A stretch of DNA of 64,000 bases, from contig JANSYM010000007.1 of NCBI GenBank assembly GCA_024742355.1, positions 160,430 through 224,429 of the forward strand, read 5' to 3'. Positions 36,319 to 46,437 of this stretch are shown here, piece after piece; position 1 is the stretch's first letter, and each line of letters starts with the position of its first letter. The notes under the pieces are model-generated. The model had not been told where the DNA came from. It searched no databases and saw nothing but the letters and a program-made list of their open reading frames with translations. The DNA is from Hyphomonadaceae bacterium. GTDB lineage: Bacteria > Pseudomonadota > Alphaproteobacteria > Caulobacterales > Hyphomonadaceae. A program made the translations under genes and the position numbers.

Positions 36319-38187
36319 ATGCGTCTTGCATCCTCCGCCCTCGCCCTGGTATTGCTGAGCGGGGTCGCCGCATGTGGCGGCCAGGCGCCGGCACCCACGT
36401 CAGCTGAAACCGACACGTCTCAAGTCGAGGCATCCGAGATCGATCGAGAGGCTGAAACTGAGCGGCTGAATGCGTTCTTCGAGACCAAGTTCAATGAGAG
36501 CCTGTCGCGCAACCCGATGAGTGCGACTTTCCTCGGCAGCCGCGAGAATTATGACAAGTGGAACGATGCCTCCGATGCCAACCGGATTTCCGAGATGGAA
36601 CTCCAGCGCGAGATGGTTGCCGAGATGCAGGACCTGTTCGATCCGGAGGCGCTTTCGGACCAGGGACGCCTGTCCTACAGGCTGGCAGAGTACCAGCTGG
36701 AGCTTGCAGAAAAGGCGCACAACCGGCGCTGGCACACCTACACGTTCAGCCAAATGCGCGGCGCTCACGCCGGAATCGCGTCTTTTCTCATCGGTCAGCA
36801 CAAAGTGACGAGCAAGTCTGACGCGGAAGCCTATATTGCCCGCCTTCGCGGCATCGAGACCTATCTCGGCCAGAATCTCGACAATGCCAAAGCCTCTGCC
36901 GAACAAGGCATTCGCCCGCCGCTTTTTGTCTATGATTTCGTCATCAACGGCGCAGCCAATGTCATTGACGGCTACCCGTTCGAAGGCGTCGGGCCGGATC
37001 GCCCTTCCCCGCTGTACGAAGATTTTGTCGGCAAGGTCGATGCGCTGGTCACAAATTCTACGATCACCGAGGACGAGGCCAGCGAATTGAAATCAGAGGC
37101 CCGCGCGGCATTGCTGGACCATGTTTACCCAGCCTATTTCGAGCTCATTACCTGGGTCGAAGAAGACAAGGCCAATGCCAATACCGATGACGGCGCCTGG
37201 AAACTGCCGGATGGCGAGGCCTATTACCGCGATCGCCTGGCCCAGATGACGACGACCGACATGAGCGCAGATGAAATCCACGACCTCGGGCTCGCCGAAG
37301 TCGCCCGTATTCACGATGAAATGCGCGCGATCATGCAGCAGGTCGGGTATGAAGGCACCTTACAGGAATTTTTCGAATTCACCCGCACAGATGCGCAATT
37401 CTTCAAGCCGAATTCGGATGAAGGCAAAGCCGAATATCTCGCCGAAGCCACGGCGATGATCGACACGATGCGCGAGGCGCTGCCGACCGTGTTCAACACC
37501 TTCCCGAAAGCCGAGATGGAGGTCAAAGCCGTCGAAGCGTTCCGTGAACGCGCCGCCGGTAAGGCGTTCTATCAACGCCCGGCGCCGGACGGGTCGCGTC
37601 CCGGGGTCTATTACGCCAACCTCTATCGCATGCAGGATATGCCGCTCTACCAGATGGAAGCGCTGGCCTATCATGAAGGCATTCCGGGTCACCATATGCA
37701 GCTGGCCATTTCGCAGGAGCTGACCGGCATTCCGAAGTTCCGCAAATATGGCAGTGTCACCGCCTATACCGAAGGTTGGGGTCTGTATTCAGAATTCCTG
37801 CCCAAGGAGATGGGTTTCTATGAAGACCCCTATTCCGACTTTGGCCGGCTCGCCATGGAATTGTGGCGCGCCGCGCGTCTGGTCGTCGACACAGGGCTGC
37901 ACGCCAAGCAGTGGACCCGCGAAGAGGCGATCGACTATTTGCTGACCAATACGCCAAACCCGGAAGGCGACGCGCGCAAGGCGATCGAGCGCTACATCGT
38001 CATGCCCGGCCAGGCGACGGCCTATAAGATTGGCATGCTGAAAATCCTCGAACTGCGTGAGGACGCCCGCACCCGACTAGGGGACGCGTTTGATATCCGG
38101 GACTTCCACGATGTCGTTCTCAGGGACGGCCCGGTTCCCTTGCAGATTCTAGAGGAGAATGTTGAGGCCTGGATCACAAACCAGTGA
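36319..38187 (+). CDS. DUF885 family (M32-like) metallopeptidase lipoprotein
   Basis: 622 aa. Signal peptide with lipobox GVAAC (MRLASSALALVLLSGVAAC, cysteine at 19), an acidic linker, then a DUF885 domain. The zinc motif HExxGH-like sequence is in ALAYHEGIPGHHMQL near residue 455, followed by YTEGWGLYSE carrying the third-ligand glutamate. This family is related to thermostable carboxypeptidase-like gluzincins and is usually envelope-located. AAAGG 7 bp upstream sets the ATG. It is divergent from cckA. Confidence 0.9.
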   Translation: MRLASSALALVLLSGVAACGGQAPAPTSAETDTSQVEASEIDREAETERLNAFFETKFNESLSRNPMSATFLGSRENYDKWNDASDANRISEMELQREMVAEMQDLFDPEALSDQGRLSYRLAEYQLELAEKAHNRRWHTYTFSQMRGAHAGIASFLIGQHKVTSKSDAEAYIARLRGIETYLGQNLDNAKASAEQGIRPPLFVYDFVINGAANVIDGYPFEGVGPDRPSPLYEDFVGKVDALVTNSTITEDEASELKSEARAALLDHVYPAYFELITWVEEDKANANTDDGAWKLPDGEAYYRDRLAQMTTTDMSADEIHDLGLAEVARIHDEMRAIMQQVGYEGTLQEFFEFTRTDAQFFKPNSDEGKAEYLAEATAMIDTMREALPTVFNTFPKAEMEVKAVEAFRERAAGKAFYQRPAPDGSRPGVYYANLYRMQDMPLYQMEALAYHEGIPGHHMQLAISQELTGIPKFRKYGSVTAYTEGWGLYSEFLPKEMGFYEDPYSDFGRLAMELWRAARLVVDTGLHAKQWTREEAIDYLLTNTPNPEGDARKAIERYIVMPGQATAYKIGMLKILELREDARTRLGDAFDIRDFHDVVLRDGPVPLQILEENVEAWITNQ

Positions 38188-38292
38188 GAATGCGGCAATT
38201 TCCTTCCCGCAGAGGCAGGTTTTTAGAAATCTGATTCTATCGTTTAGGTTTTTTTGTTGCACTGCGGCAAAACCATACCCTAATGGAGCACC

Positions 38293-39405
38293 ATGAAACT
38301 CTCAGTCCTAAAAGAAGTGGCCGCAGGCGATAAACGCGTTGCTGCCACACCCGAGACCGTCAAGAAATATGTCGGGCTCGGCCATGAGGTCACGATCGAA
38401 GCCGGTGCCGGCGTCGATGCGGGCTATATCGACGAGGCTTACACAGAGGCAGGCGCCAAGGTCGAAAAGACCGCCGCCAGCGCGGTGAAAGGCGCTGACG
38501 TCCTGCTATGTGTGCGCACACCGGACGCATCGAAGCTGCCAGATGGCCTGACCGTCATCGGCCTGCTCGATCCGTTCAAGTTCGACGCGGCGGCGTTCAA
38601 TGCCAAAAAGGCCACGACCTTGGCCATGGAATTTACCCCGCGGATCACGCGCGCTCAGAGCATGGACGCGCTGTCGTCTCAGTCCAACCTCGCCGGCTAC
38701 CGCGCTGTGATCGAGGGCGCGACTCTCTATGGCCGCGCCATGCCGATGATGATGACCGCAGCCGGCACGGTTGCACCCGCGAAAGTCTTCGTCATGGGCG
38801 CCGGTGTTGCCGGCCTGCAGGCCATCGCCACCGCCCGCCGTCTCGGCGCGGTCGTCACGGCCACCGATGTTCGCCCCGCCGCGAAAGAGCAAGTCGCCTC
38901 GCTCGGCGCCAAGTTCGTCGCGGTTGAGGATGAAGAGTTCAAAGCCGCCGAAACCGCTGGCGGATACGCCAAGCAGATGTCTGAAGAGTATCAGAAGAAA
39001 CAGGCCGAACTTGTCGCCAGCCACATTGCCAAGCAGGACATCGTCGTGACCACGGCGCTGATCCCCGGGCGCCCGGCGCCGGTCCTGGTCAGCGACGACA
39101 TGGTCAAGACCATGCGGCCTGGCTCGGTGATCGTCGACATGGCGGTCAGCCAGGGCGGCAATTGCCCGCTGTCCGAACCCGATCAAGTGGTTGATGCAGG
39201 CGGCGTCAAAGTCGCAGGCTTCACCAACCTGCCCGCGCACCTGCCGGCCGATGCCAGTGCGCTTTACGCCAAGAACCTGATTGCCTTCCTGCCGCTGATT
39301 ACAGCCGAGGATGGCAGCCTCAACCTTGAGACCGATGATGAAATTGTCACCGCGATGTTGCTCACCCGCGGCGGCGAGACTGTGAATGAGAGGATTTCCT
39401 CATGA
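38293..39405 (+). CDS. pntAA: NAD(P) transhydrogenase subunit alpha, part 1
   Basis: 370 aa soluble NAD(H)-binding domain I of proton-translocating transhydrogenase. N-terminal [25 protein letters not shown] matches the alanine dehydrogenase/PntA N-domain; NAD motif [20 protein letters not shown] near residue 175; then [15 protein letters not shown] and [14 protein letters not shown] 4-8 bp upstream of ATG. Overlaps pntAB by 4 nt (ATGA). Confidence 0.95.
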   Translation: MKLSVLKEVAAGDKRVAATPETVKKYVGLGHEVTIEAGAGVDAGYIDEAYTEAGAKVEKTAASAVKGADVLLCVRTPDASKLPDGLTVIGLLDPFKFDAAAFNAKKATTLAMEFTPRITRAQSMDALSSQSNLAGYRAVIEGATLYGRAMPMMMTAAGTVAPAKVFVMGAGVAGLQAIATARRLGAVVTATDVRPAAKEQVASLGAKFVAVEDEEFKAAETAGGYAKQMSEEYQKKQAELVASHIAKQDIVVTTALIPGRPAPVLVSDDMVKTMRPGSVIVDMAVSQGGNCPLSEPDQVVDAGGVKVAGFTNLPAHLPADASALYAKNLIAFLPLITAEDGSLNLETDDEIVTAMLLTRGGETVNERISS

Positions 39406-39773
39406 GAAAAGCCCTGATCCTGGGCGCGATGGCAGGCGCAATGGCCCTGCCCGCCTATGCCGCTGAAACCAGCACGATCAGCCCCACCGTCTACCTGGCC
39501 GCGATCTTCGCCATGGCCTGTTTCGTCGGTTATTACGTCGTCTGGTCGGTAACCCCGGCCCTGCACACGCCGCTAATGGCGGTGACCAACGCCATCTCAT
39601 CGGTGATTGTCGTCGGCGCGATTGTCGCCGCAACCGCTTCCGGCGCCGTTGAAGGTGGCTGGATCGCGAAAGCGCTGGGCGGTGTCGCGGTGGCGCTCGC
39701 AAGTGTGAACATTTTTGGCGGGTTCCTCGTCACCCAGCGCATGCTGGCCATGTACAAGAAGAAGGGAGACTAG
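39402..39773 (+). CDS. pntAB: NAD(P) transhydrogenase subunit alpha, part 2
   Basis: 123 aa membrane part of the alpha subunit. Three or four helices: [37 protein letters not shown] (with [21 protein letters not shown] following) and [20 protein letters not shown]. The split AA/AB arrangement is typical of alphaproteobacteria. Start overlaps pntAA stop; AGGGAG near its end is the SD of pntB. Confidence 0.94.
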   Translation: MRKALILGAMAGAMALPAYAAETSTISPTVYLAAIFAMACFVGYYVVWSVTPALHTPLMAVTNAISSVIVVGAIVAATASGAVEGGWIAKALGGVAVALASVNIFGGFLVTQRMLAMYKKKGD

Positions 39774-39777
39774 TCCG

Positions 39778-41193
39778 ATGGAACAGTTCCAATCGACCTG
39801 GGCCCCGCTGCTCTATCTGGCAGCCGGTATCCTCTTCATCCTGGCCCTGCGCGGCCTTTCAAGCCCGGCAACCAGCCGCGCCGGTAACCGCAATGGCATG
39901 ATCGGCATGACCATCGCGGTCGGCACCACGATCGCTCTGTTCTGGAATGCGCTGGACGCCACCACCTGGGGCATCCTCGCCGCAGGCGCCGTCGTCGGCG
40001 GCGGGATTGGCGCATACATTGCGCGCAAGATCCCAATGACCGACATGCCGCAGCTCGTGGCAGCCTTCCACTCGCTGGTCGGCCTCGCGGCTGTCCTGGT
40101 GGCTGCTGCGGCGCTGTATGCGCCGGTCAGCTTCGGTATTGGCAATGTTGGCGACCTCGCCACAGCGTCCCTGATCGAGCTTGCGCTCGGCTCTGCCATC
40201 GGTGCCCTGACCTTTACCGGCTCTGTCATCGCGTTTGCCAAACTGAACGGCAATATGTCCGGCGCCCCAATCCTGTTGCCAGCCCGGCACTTGCTGAACA
40301 TCCTGCTTGGTGCCGGCATTGTCGGCCTGATCGTCATGCTGGTGCTTAGCGGTGGCAGCGCCACCTGGGCCTTCTGGGGTCTGACCGTGCTGGCTCTGAT
40401 CCTCGGCATCACGCTGATCATCCCGATTGGCGGCGCGGACATGCCGGTCGTTGTCTCGATGCTGAACTCTTATTCGGGTTGGGCGGCAGCTGCGCTCGGC
40501 TTCACGCTCGGCAATTTCGCTCTGATCATCACCGGCGCCTTGGTCGGTTCTTCCGGCGCGATCCTGTCCTACATCATGTGTAAGGGCATGAACCGGAGCT
40601 TCATTTCGGTCATCCTGGGCGGCTTTGGCGGCGAGGATGCCGCAGCAGCAGCCGGCGGCCAGGAAGATCGTCCGTTCAAACGTGGCTCCGCCGACGATGC
40701 GGCCTTCATCATGAAGAACGCCTCGAAAGTCATCATCGTGCCAGGCTATGGCATGGCGGTGGCCCAGGCCCAGCACGCGCTGAAGGAAATGGCCGACAAG
40801 CTGAAAGAGGAAGGCGTCGACGTCACCTATGCTATCCACCCCGTTGCGGGCCGGATGCCAGGACACATGAACGTCCTGCTGGCTGAAGCCCAGGTGCCCT
40901 ATGACGAAGTGTTCGAGCTTGAGGATATCAACTCTGATTTCCGAAACTCTGAGGTCGCGTTCGTCATTGGCGCCAATGATGTCACCAACCCGGCGGCGAA
41001 GACCGACAAGACCTCGCCAATCTATGGCATGCCGGTCCTCGACGTTGAGAATGCGGGCACCGTCCTGTTCATCAAACGCTCGATGGGCTCTGGCTATGCC
41101 GGCATCCAGAACGAGTTGTTCTTCCGCGACAACACGATGATGTTGCTCTCGGATGCGAAGAAAATGGTCGAGGACATCGTCAAGGCGCTCTAG
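39778..41193 (+). CDS. pntB: NAD(P) transhydrogenase subunit beta
   Basis: 471 aa: about nine membrane helices (residues 8-260) then the NADP(H)-binding domain III with VIIVPGYGMAVAQAQHALKEM, AIHPVAGRMPGHMNVLLAEA, NSDFRNSEVAFVIGANDVTNP and IKRSMGSGYAG. With PntAA/PntAB it uses the proton-motive force to reduce NADP+ with NADH. Start ATG 39778 follows AAGGGAG; an in-frame extension back to 39715 overlaps pntAB and is rejected. Confidence 0.96.
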   Translation: MEQFQSTWAPLLYLAAGILFILALRGLSSPATSRAGNRNGMIGMTIAVGTTIALFWNALDATTWGILAAGAVVGGGIGAYIARKIPMTDMPQLVAAFHSLVGLAAVLVAAAALYAPVSFGIGNVGDLATASLIELALGSAIGALTFTGSVIAFAKLNGNMSGAPILLPARHLLNILLGAGIVGLIVMLVLSGGSATWAFWGLTVLALILGITLIIPIGGADMPVVVSMLNSYSGWAAAALGFTLGNFALIITGALVGSSGAILSYIMCKGMNRSFISVILGGFGGEDAAAAAGGQEDRPFKRGSADDAAFIMKNASKVIIVPGYGMAVAQAQHALKEMADKLKEEGVDVTYAIHPVAGRMPGHMNVLLAEAQVPYDEVFELEDINSDFRNSEVAFVIGANDVTNPAAKTDKTSPIYGMPVLDVENAGTVLFIKRSMGSGYAGIQNELFFRDNTMMLLSDAKKMVEDIVKAL

Positions 41194-42222
<1,029 letters not shown>

Positions 42223-42254
42223 CGCGGCGCCACCAAAACAGATAATGCAGAATT

Positions 42255-42282
42255 GGGCCTCGATGCAGATCGGGGCCCTTTT
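42255..42282 (+). terminator. Terminator after the pnt-nitronate monooxygenase unit
   Basis: GGGCCTCGAT (42255-42264) pairs with ATCGGGGCCC (42269-42278), one T-G wobble, loop GCAG, then TTTT (42279-42282). Confidence 0.8.
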
Positions 42283-42342
42283 CACATCGCGGACTCAGGC
42301 TAAGCTCGCGCCTCAGACAATCATCTCAAAAGGGGGTTCACG

Positions 42343-43347
42343 ATGGCCGAGATCATTGCCGAAGTGTTTTCCGTCAGCGGCCTGTTCACGCTGCTCATGC
42401 TTCTCTTGCTGCAAGCCGTCCTTGGCTTCGACAACCTGCTCTATATCTCGATCGAGTCGAAACGGGTTGGCCCAGAACACGCACCTATGGTGCGGCGCTG
42501 GGGCATTGGCCTCGCAGTCGTCCTCAGGATCGTGCTGCTGGTGATCATCGTGAACCTGTTCTCGCTACTAGCGGAGCCATTGTTCAATATTGGCATGAAG
42601 GGCGTCCTTGAAGGCGAATTCACGCTTCAGGCCCTGGTGACGCTCGCCGGTGGTGGTTTCATCATCTATACGGCGATCAAGGAAATCCATCACCTGCTCG
42701 CGGTCGACCATATCGAACATACTGAAGGTTCAGCCGGGAAATCCGTGGCGCAGGCCATTGCCATGATCGTCGCCATGAACCTGGTCTTCTCGTTCGACTC
42801 GATCCTGTCAGCGATGGCGATCGCCAATGTCGAAGTGGCGAATGTCGTCAACGCATCCGGCGACGTGCTCAGCACGTTCACCGGCACCGTCGTGCAGTGC
42901 AAAGCCGACCTGATCGCCAATCCGATTGCTGGCGCTGTCGGCTGCGAACCGGGCAAGGACTATCAGGTCTGGATCATGGCCATTGCCATCCTTTCATCCG
43001 GTGTCGTGATGATCCTGCTCGCGGATTATGTCGCCGACTTTCTCAAGCGAAATCGCATGTATGAAGTGCTCGGCCTGTTCATCCTGTTCCTCGTCGGCGT
43101 CCTGCTGGTCACCGAGGGCGCGCACCTGGCGCACCTGAAACTGTTCAGCTTCCCGATCGATGCGATGAGCAAGTCCAGCTTCTACCTGGTCGTTGGCGTC
43201 CTGGTGATCACGGACATCATCTCCACCAATTACCAGAAACGCCTCTGGGCCCAGCGCGAAGCGGAACTGCGCAGCGCTGGCAACAAGGCCGACGATGCGA
43301 TCAAGGCCGTCGACGCGCATATTGCGAAACACGGGAATATTGGTTGA
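42343..43347 (+). CDS. TerC family integral membrane protein
   Basis: 334 aa, about seven to nine helices. TerC hallmarks: LLLLQAVLGFDNLLYISIES with the asparagine and aspartate of the first motif near residue 30, and MNLVFSFDSILSAMAI near 145 as the second copy. TerC proteins are proposed metal (manganese) exporters. A loop of about 40 residues after the second motif holds two cysteines (VVQCKADL, VGCEPGK) and is an unusual insertion that may be periplasmic. AGGGGG 7 bp upstream of ATG. Confidence 0.9.
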   Translation: MAEIIAEVFSVSGLFTLLMLLLLQAVLGFDNLLYISIESKRVGPEHAPMVRRWGIGLAVVLRIVLLVIIVNLFSLLAEPLFNIGMKGVLEGEFTLQALVTLAGGGFIIYTAIKEIHHLLAVDHIEHTEGSAGKSVAQAIAMIVAMNLVFSFDSILSAMAIANVEVANVVNASGDVLSTFTGTVVQCKADLIANPIAGAVGCEPGKDYQVWIMAIAILSSGVVMILLADYVADFLKRNRMYEVLGLFILFLVGVLLVTEGAHLAHLKLFSFPIDAMSKSSFYLVVGVLVITDIISTNYQKRLWAQREAELRSAGNKADDAIKAVDAHIAKHGNIG

Positions 43348-43360
43348 TCAAACGTTGAAA

Positions 43361-43381
43361 GTCCCGGCGCGCAGCCGGGAC
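43361..43381. terminator. Hairpin between terC and fliM, probable convergent terminator
   Basis: GTCCCGGC (43361-43368) and GCCGGGAC (43374-43381) form a perfect 8-bp stem with a 5-nt loop in the 41-bp space between two convergent genes. The T-run is poor on both strands (TTT on minus). Confidence 0.6.
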
Positions 43382-43388
43382 GGACGGC

Positions 43389-44408
43389 TCAGCCCTTGAA
43401 CGAGCCGATCCGTTTGGTGACCTGCAGGGCAACCTTGTTGCCCTTGCGGCCCATGCGGCCTTCAAAGGCAACGCGGCCGTCGCGGCCGCCGGAGAGCAGC
43501 TCGACGGGTTGATCAGCAGGCAGACCGAGCAACAATGTCGAGCCGGCCTTGAGCTCCGTAACCCGGCTCAGCGGCACGGTCAGGGAGGCCAGCCGCGCGG
43601 TGAGCACGGCGGTCACGTCTGGACTGGTCAAAGGCTCGTGCTGGGCTTGCTCATCAGACGCCTCGGTCGGGGCCTCGCCCTCAATCACCGCGAGATCGCT
43701 GTGCAATCCGGCGGCTTCGACCGAATATTCAGAGACCTGAACAGCGGCGACCGGCAGCAGGCTGCTGACATACGCCACATCGGTTTCGATTGCCTGCAGC
43801 TTGAAACTCGGGTGCAGCGCTTCGCCCATCGGGACGAGCAATTGTTCCAATAAGGCACAATCTATCGCGCTGAGCGTCCAGCCATCGCCGAGGCGCCCGG
43901 TCGAGCCGCGTGAGCCGCAGGCGCGGGCAATGATCGCATCGGCGAGATCTGGCGGCAGGCAGACCAGGGCACGAATGTCGGTTTCGCTGGGACCGATACA
44001 GGCGATCGCCGAGGACTTGCCCTGCAACAGACCGGCGAGTTCCGCGCGCGGAAGCTCCGCACACTCAGCGACCGAAATCGCCGCTTTGACCCCGGAGCCA
44101 GCACCAAGCGCCATGGCCAGGCGCGCCGCAAGCTTGTGGGCATGACGATCCTGTTCGGGCGTGACCTGCTTGGTCTGCACGTCGAAATTTTCAGTGGTTT
44201 TCGGTTCAATGACCTGCGGTACGTCAGGCATATCCGCCAGCGATGTCTGGTCCTTTTTCGGGCGCAGAAGCGCTTCAATCTCTTCAGCCGTCAGGACGCC
44301 GCGGGTGGACGGGAAGCGATAATTGTCTTCGGAATTTTCTTCAGCCGCCGGGGTTCCGGCATCGGTTGGCCGGTCCGCTTCAGCGAGTGATTTGGGACCG
44401 TTTCGCAT
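43389..44408 (-). CDS. fliM: Flagellar motor switch protein FliM
   Basis: 339 aa. The N-terminal CheY-binding motif of FliM is readable as VLTAEEIEALLRP (about residues 38-50). A CheC-like middle domain follows (TPEQDRHAHKLAARLAMALG; a helix-rich core with LSAIDCALLEQLLVPMGEALHP), and a C-terminal SpoA/FliN-like domain LTVPLSRVTELKAGSTLLLGLP ... VAFEGRMGRKGNKVALQV closes it. It forms the C-ring that sets rotation direction. It stands alone, away from other flagellar genes except flbT 3 kb further. TTAA half-sites lie upstream. Confidence 0.82.
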   Translation of the reverse strand: MRNGPKSLAEADRPTDAGTPAAEENSEDNYRFPSTRGVLTAEEIEALLRPKKDQTSLADMPDVPQVIEPKTTENFDVQTKQVTPEQDRHAHKLAARLAMALGAGSGVKAAISVAECAELPRAELAGLLQGKSSAIACIGPSETDIRALVCLPPDLADAIIARACGSRGSTGRLGDGWTLSAIDCALLEQLLVPMGEALHPSFKLQAIETDVAYVSSLLPVAAVQVSEYSVEAAGLHSDLAVIEGEAPTEASDEQAQHEPLTSPDVTAVLTARLASLTVPLSRVTELKAGSTLLLGLPADQPVELLSGGRDGRVAFEGRMGRKGNKVALQVTKRIGSFKG

Positions 44409-44444
44409 TCTGCACCTGTCACCAATAGAGTTATGATCAGTGCG

Positions 44445-44468
44445 TTAACACGGTTAATGAATCGTTAG
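44445..44468. promoter_or_regulatory. CtrA-like TTAA boxes upstream of fliM
   Basis: TTAA (44454-44457), seven bases, TTAG (44465-44468) is one mismatch from the CtrA consensus TTAA-N7-TTAA. Another TTAA is at 44445-44448. They lie 37-60 bp upstream of fliM, a class II gene controlled by CtrA in Caulobacter. Confidence 0.5.
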
Positions 44469-44502
44469 GATTTTGGAGTCCGTCCGTTAAGAATCGGTCG
44501 GA

Positions 44503-44919
44503 TTAGTCGTCGCGAACGACCCGTTCGTTGCGCTCGTGACGCTCCTGTGCCTCAAGGCTGAGCGTCGCTGTCGGCCGGGCTTCGAGGCGGCGTAGGCCGA
44601 TCGGCTCGCCAGTATCATCGCAATATCCGTAGGTACCGTCTTCGATCCGGCGGATAGCAGCATCGATCTTCGAGATGAGTTTGCGCTGGCGATCTCGGGT
44701 GCGCAATTCCAGCGCCTTGTCACTTTCAGCCGAGGCCCGATCAACCAGATCCGGGTGATTTGACGACTCTGCGCGGAGATTGCCAATCGTCACTTTGGCA
44801 CCGTCGAGAATGTCGCTTTTCCAATCTTCAAGCTTCTTTCGAAAGTAAGCTTTCTGCTTGGAATTCATGAAATCTTCTTTGGCGGATGGGGTGTAACCGT
44901 CGAGATCAAAGTCAGCCAT
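44503..44919 (-). CDS. dksA: DksA-type RNA polymerase-binding regulator
   Basis: 138 aa. Coiled-coil with the catalytic tip: KAYFRKKLEDWKSDIL, then RASAESDKALELRTRDRQRKLI; the D-x-x-D/A-S tip residues (DRASAE) are kept. The globular part reads IEDGTYGYCDDTGEPIG then RRLEARPTATLSLEAQERHE: only the first of the four zinc cysteines of E. coli DksA remains. Cysteine-poor DksA occurs in alphaproteobacteria and in P. aeruginosa DksA2 and works without zinc. Binds the secondary channel with ppGpp. Start ATG 44919, GAGGA about 9 bp upstream. Confidence 0.92.
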   Translation of the reverse strand: MADFDLDGYTPSAKEDFMNSKQKAYFRKKLEDWKSDILDGAKVTIGNLRAESSNHPDLVDRASAESDKALELRTRDRQRKLISKIDAAIRRIEDGTYGYCDDTGEPIGLRRLEARPTATLSLEAQERHERNERVVRDD

Positions 44920-45150
44920 GGAATCAAAATCCTCTACCGAGTTTGCGCGCCCTATACTGCGGACGGAATAGATACGCAATCGCAATAATCAGACCAATTT
45001 GATCCTGAACCTACTCTGAATTGTGGCGGAGGCTGGGCTTCTGCACGACTTTTGCAGCTCCACGGGTAACGAAGACTTGATTTAGACCACCGCAGTGTGC
45101 GCTAAAGGGGAAGGCAATCTGCGCAGACAGAAGACAGGACCGCCGAGTAG

Positions 45151-46437
45151 ATGACGTCCCGCTGGCGACAACGTGAAGTAGAGCGCCCGTCAACATGGCG
45201 GCAATCGCTTCTGTTCAATAGTTTGATCCTGCTGATTCCGATCTTTGCCGCGCGAATCGTCATCGCTGCTTACACGTCCGATATCGCCACCGATCCACTC
45301 AGCCTCGAAGCGCGAACGGAAACCCGCCAGCAAATCGAATCCGAGTTTCGGAAGCTCTCAGCCCCTTTAGGCGAAGAACGTCGTCTATGGGCCGCCCGCA
45401 TCGACCAGACCCTGCAGGAACGCGACTTTTCTTCCGCACGCGGATATCTGCTGGCCGCCCCTCTGATGCTCAACAAACAGGATTCAGCCGCGGTTCTCGC
45501 CGCCGCAGATGCCGAAAGCTCGGGCAGCCGCGACCAGAGACTGGCCCGCGCCGCTCTGCTATTCCTGCCAGAAGAGTTGCGCGCGAGTTATCAGCGCTCC
45601 ATCGCCCCGCCGCCAATGCCGGAAGACGCGGAACTGGAAACTGAAGAAGCGGTGGAAGCCGAGACGGAAACCGCAGACAGCGGCGCGACCGAAACGGAAC
45701 GTGCGGACCGAAATTCGGCGCAACTGGCGCCGTTGAACGAACCGTTTGCCGGGCAGCGCTCATTTTTCCTGCTCGGCGATCCGGCCGACCTCACGCGCCG
45801 TAGCCAGCGTTGGCTCGGCGGCGAACAGGTCGACAGTCTGCAATTGCGTCTGCGCGCGCTCGGCCTGCTCACGCAAGATGACCCGGACCCCAAAGCCCAG
45901 GCCATGTTCGAAGCCGCCTCGATCATGCGGGCCGCGCACCGCGCCGGCCGCCTGAATGAGCGGTTTACCAGTTATCTCAATAGTCGTGTGGAAGACGCGC
46001 TTCCCGAAGAAATTCTGCGCACGGAACTCAACACCGCTTTCGAGTCGGTTATGACCACAGAGGCGCGCACAGGAGAAGTGCTAAGCGCCTATCGCCGTGC
46101 CTTACAGCCCGAGGCCCAGGAGCGCCTGGTGCGGGACATGGTGATCATTGCCCGCATTGCCGAACTGACCAGCTCATCCGGCGCGATCACGCTGGTCGAA
46201 CAGGCGACGACGCCGGAAGACATGCGTCGCGCGCTGTTGCTGTCGGAATCCGGCGGCCATCGCTCTGTCGCGCTGGCCCGGGAAATGGGGCCTGAAGTGC
46301 TTTCGCTGGCGCAGATTGGCGTGAAGTGGAGCCGGATGCTGGTGTTTCAGGTCATGGGCCTGATGGCGCTCGGCATGGCGCTGATCTGGACCACCTTGTC
46401 GGCGCTCACCCAGGCCGAGGCCATCCGCCTGCGTTAG
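45151..46437 (+). CDS. Conserved-looking two-helix membrane protein of unknown function
   Basis: 428 aa, not recognised. A short basic N-terminus is followed by a helix LLFNSLILLIPIFAARIVIA (about residues 21-40); a large, mostly helical domain (about 55-150); an acidic linker (ELETEEAVEAETETADSG, about 155-180); a second helical domain (about 195-385); and a C-terminal membrane helix VFQVMGLMALGMALIWTTL. Such a protein anchored at both ends would expose its main part on one side of the inner membrane. Divergent from dksA; its stop overlaps that of the convergent marC gene. Confidence 0.68.
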   Translation: MTSRWRQREVERPSTWRQSLLFNSLILLIPIFAARIVIAAYTSDIATDPLSLEARTETRQQIESEFRKLSAPLGEERRLWAARIDQTLQERDFSSARGYLLAAPLMLNKQDSAAVLAAADAESSGSRDQRLARAALLFLPEELRASYQRSIAPPPMPEDAELETEEAVEAETETADSGATETERADRNSAQLAPLNEPFAGQRSFFLLGDPADLTRRSQRWLGGEQVDSLQLRLRALGLLTQDDPDPKAQAMFEAASIMRAAHRAGRLNERFTSYLNSRVEDALPEEILRTELNTAFESVMTTEARTGEVLSAYRRALQPEAQERLVRDMVIIARIAELTSSSGAITLVEQATTPEDMRRALLLSESGGHRSVALAREMGPEVLSLAQIGVKWSRMLVFQVMGLMALGMALIWTTLSALTQAEAIRLR

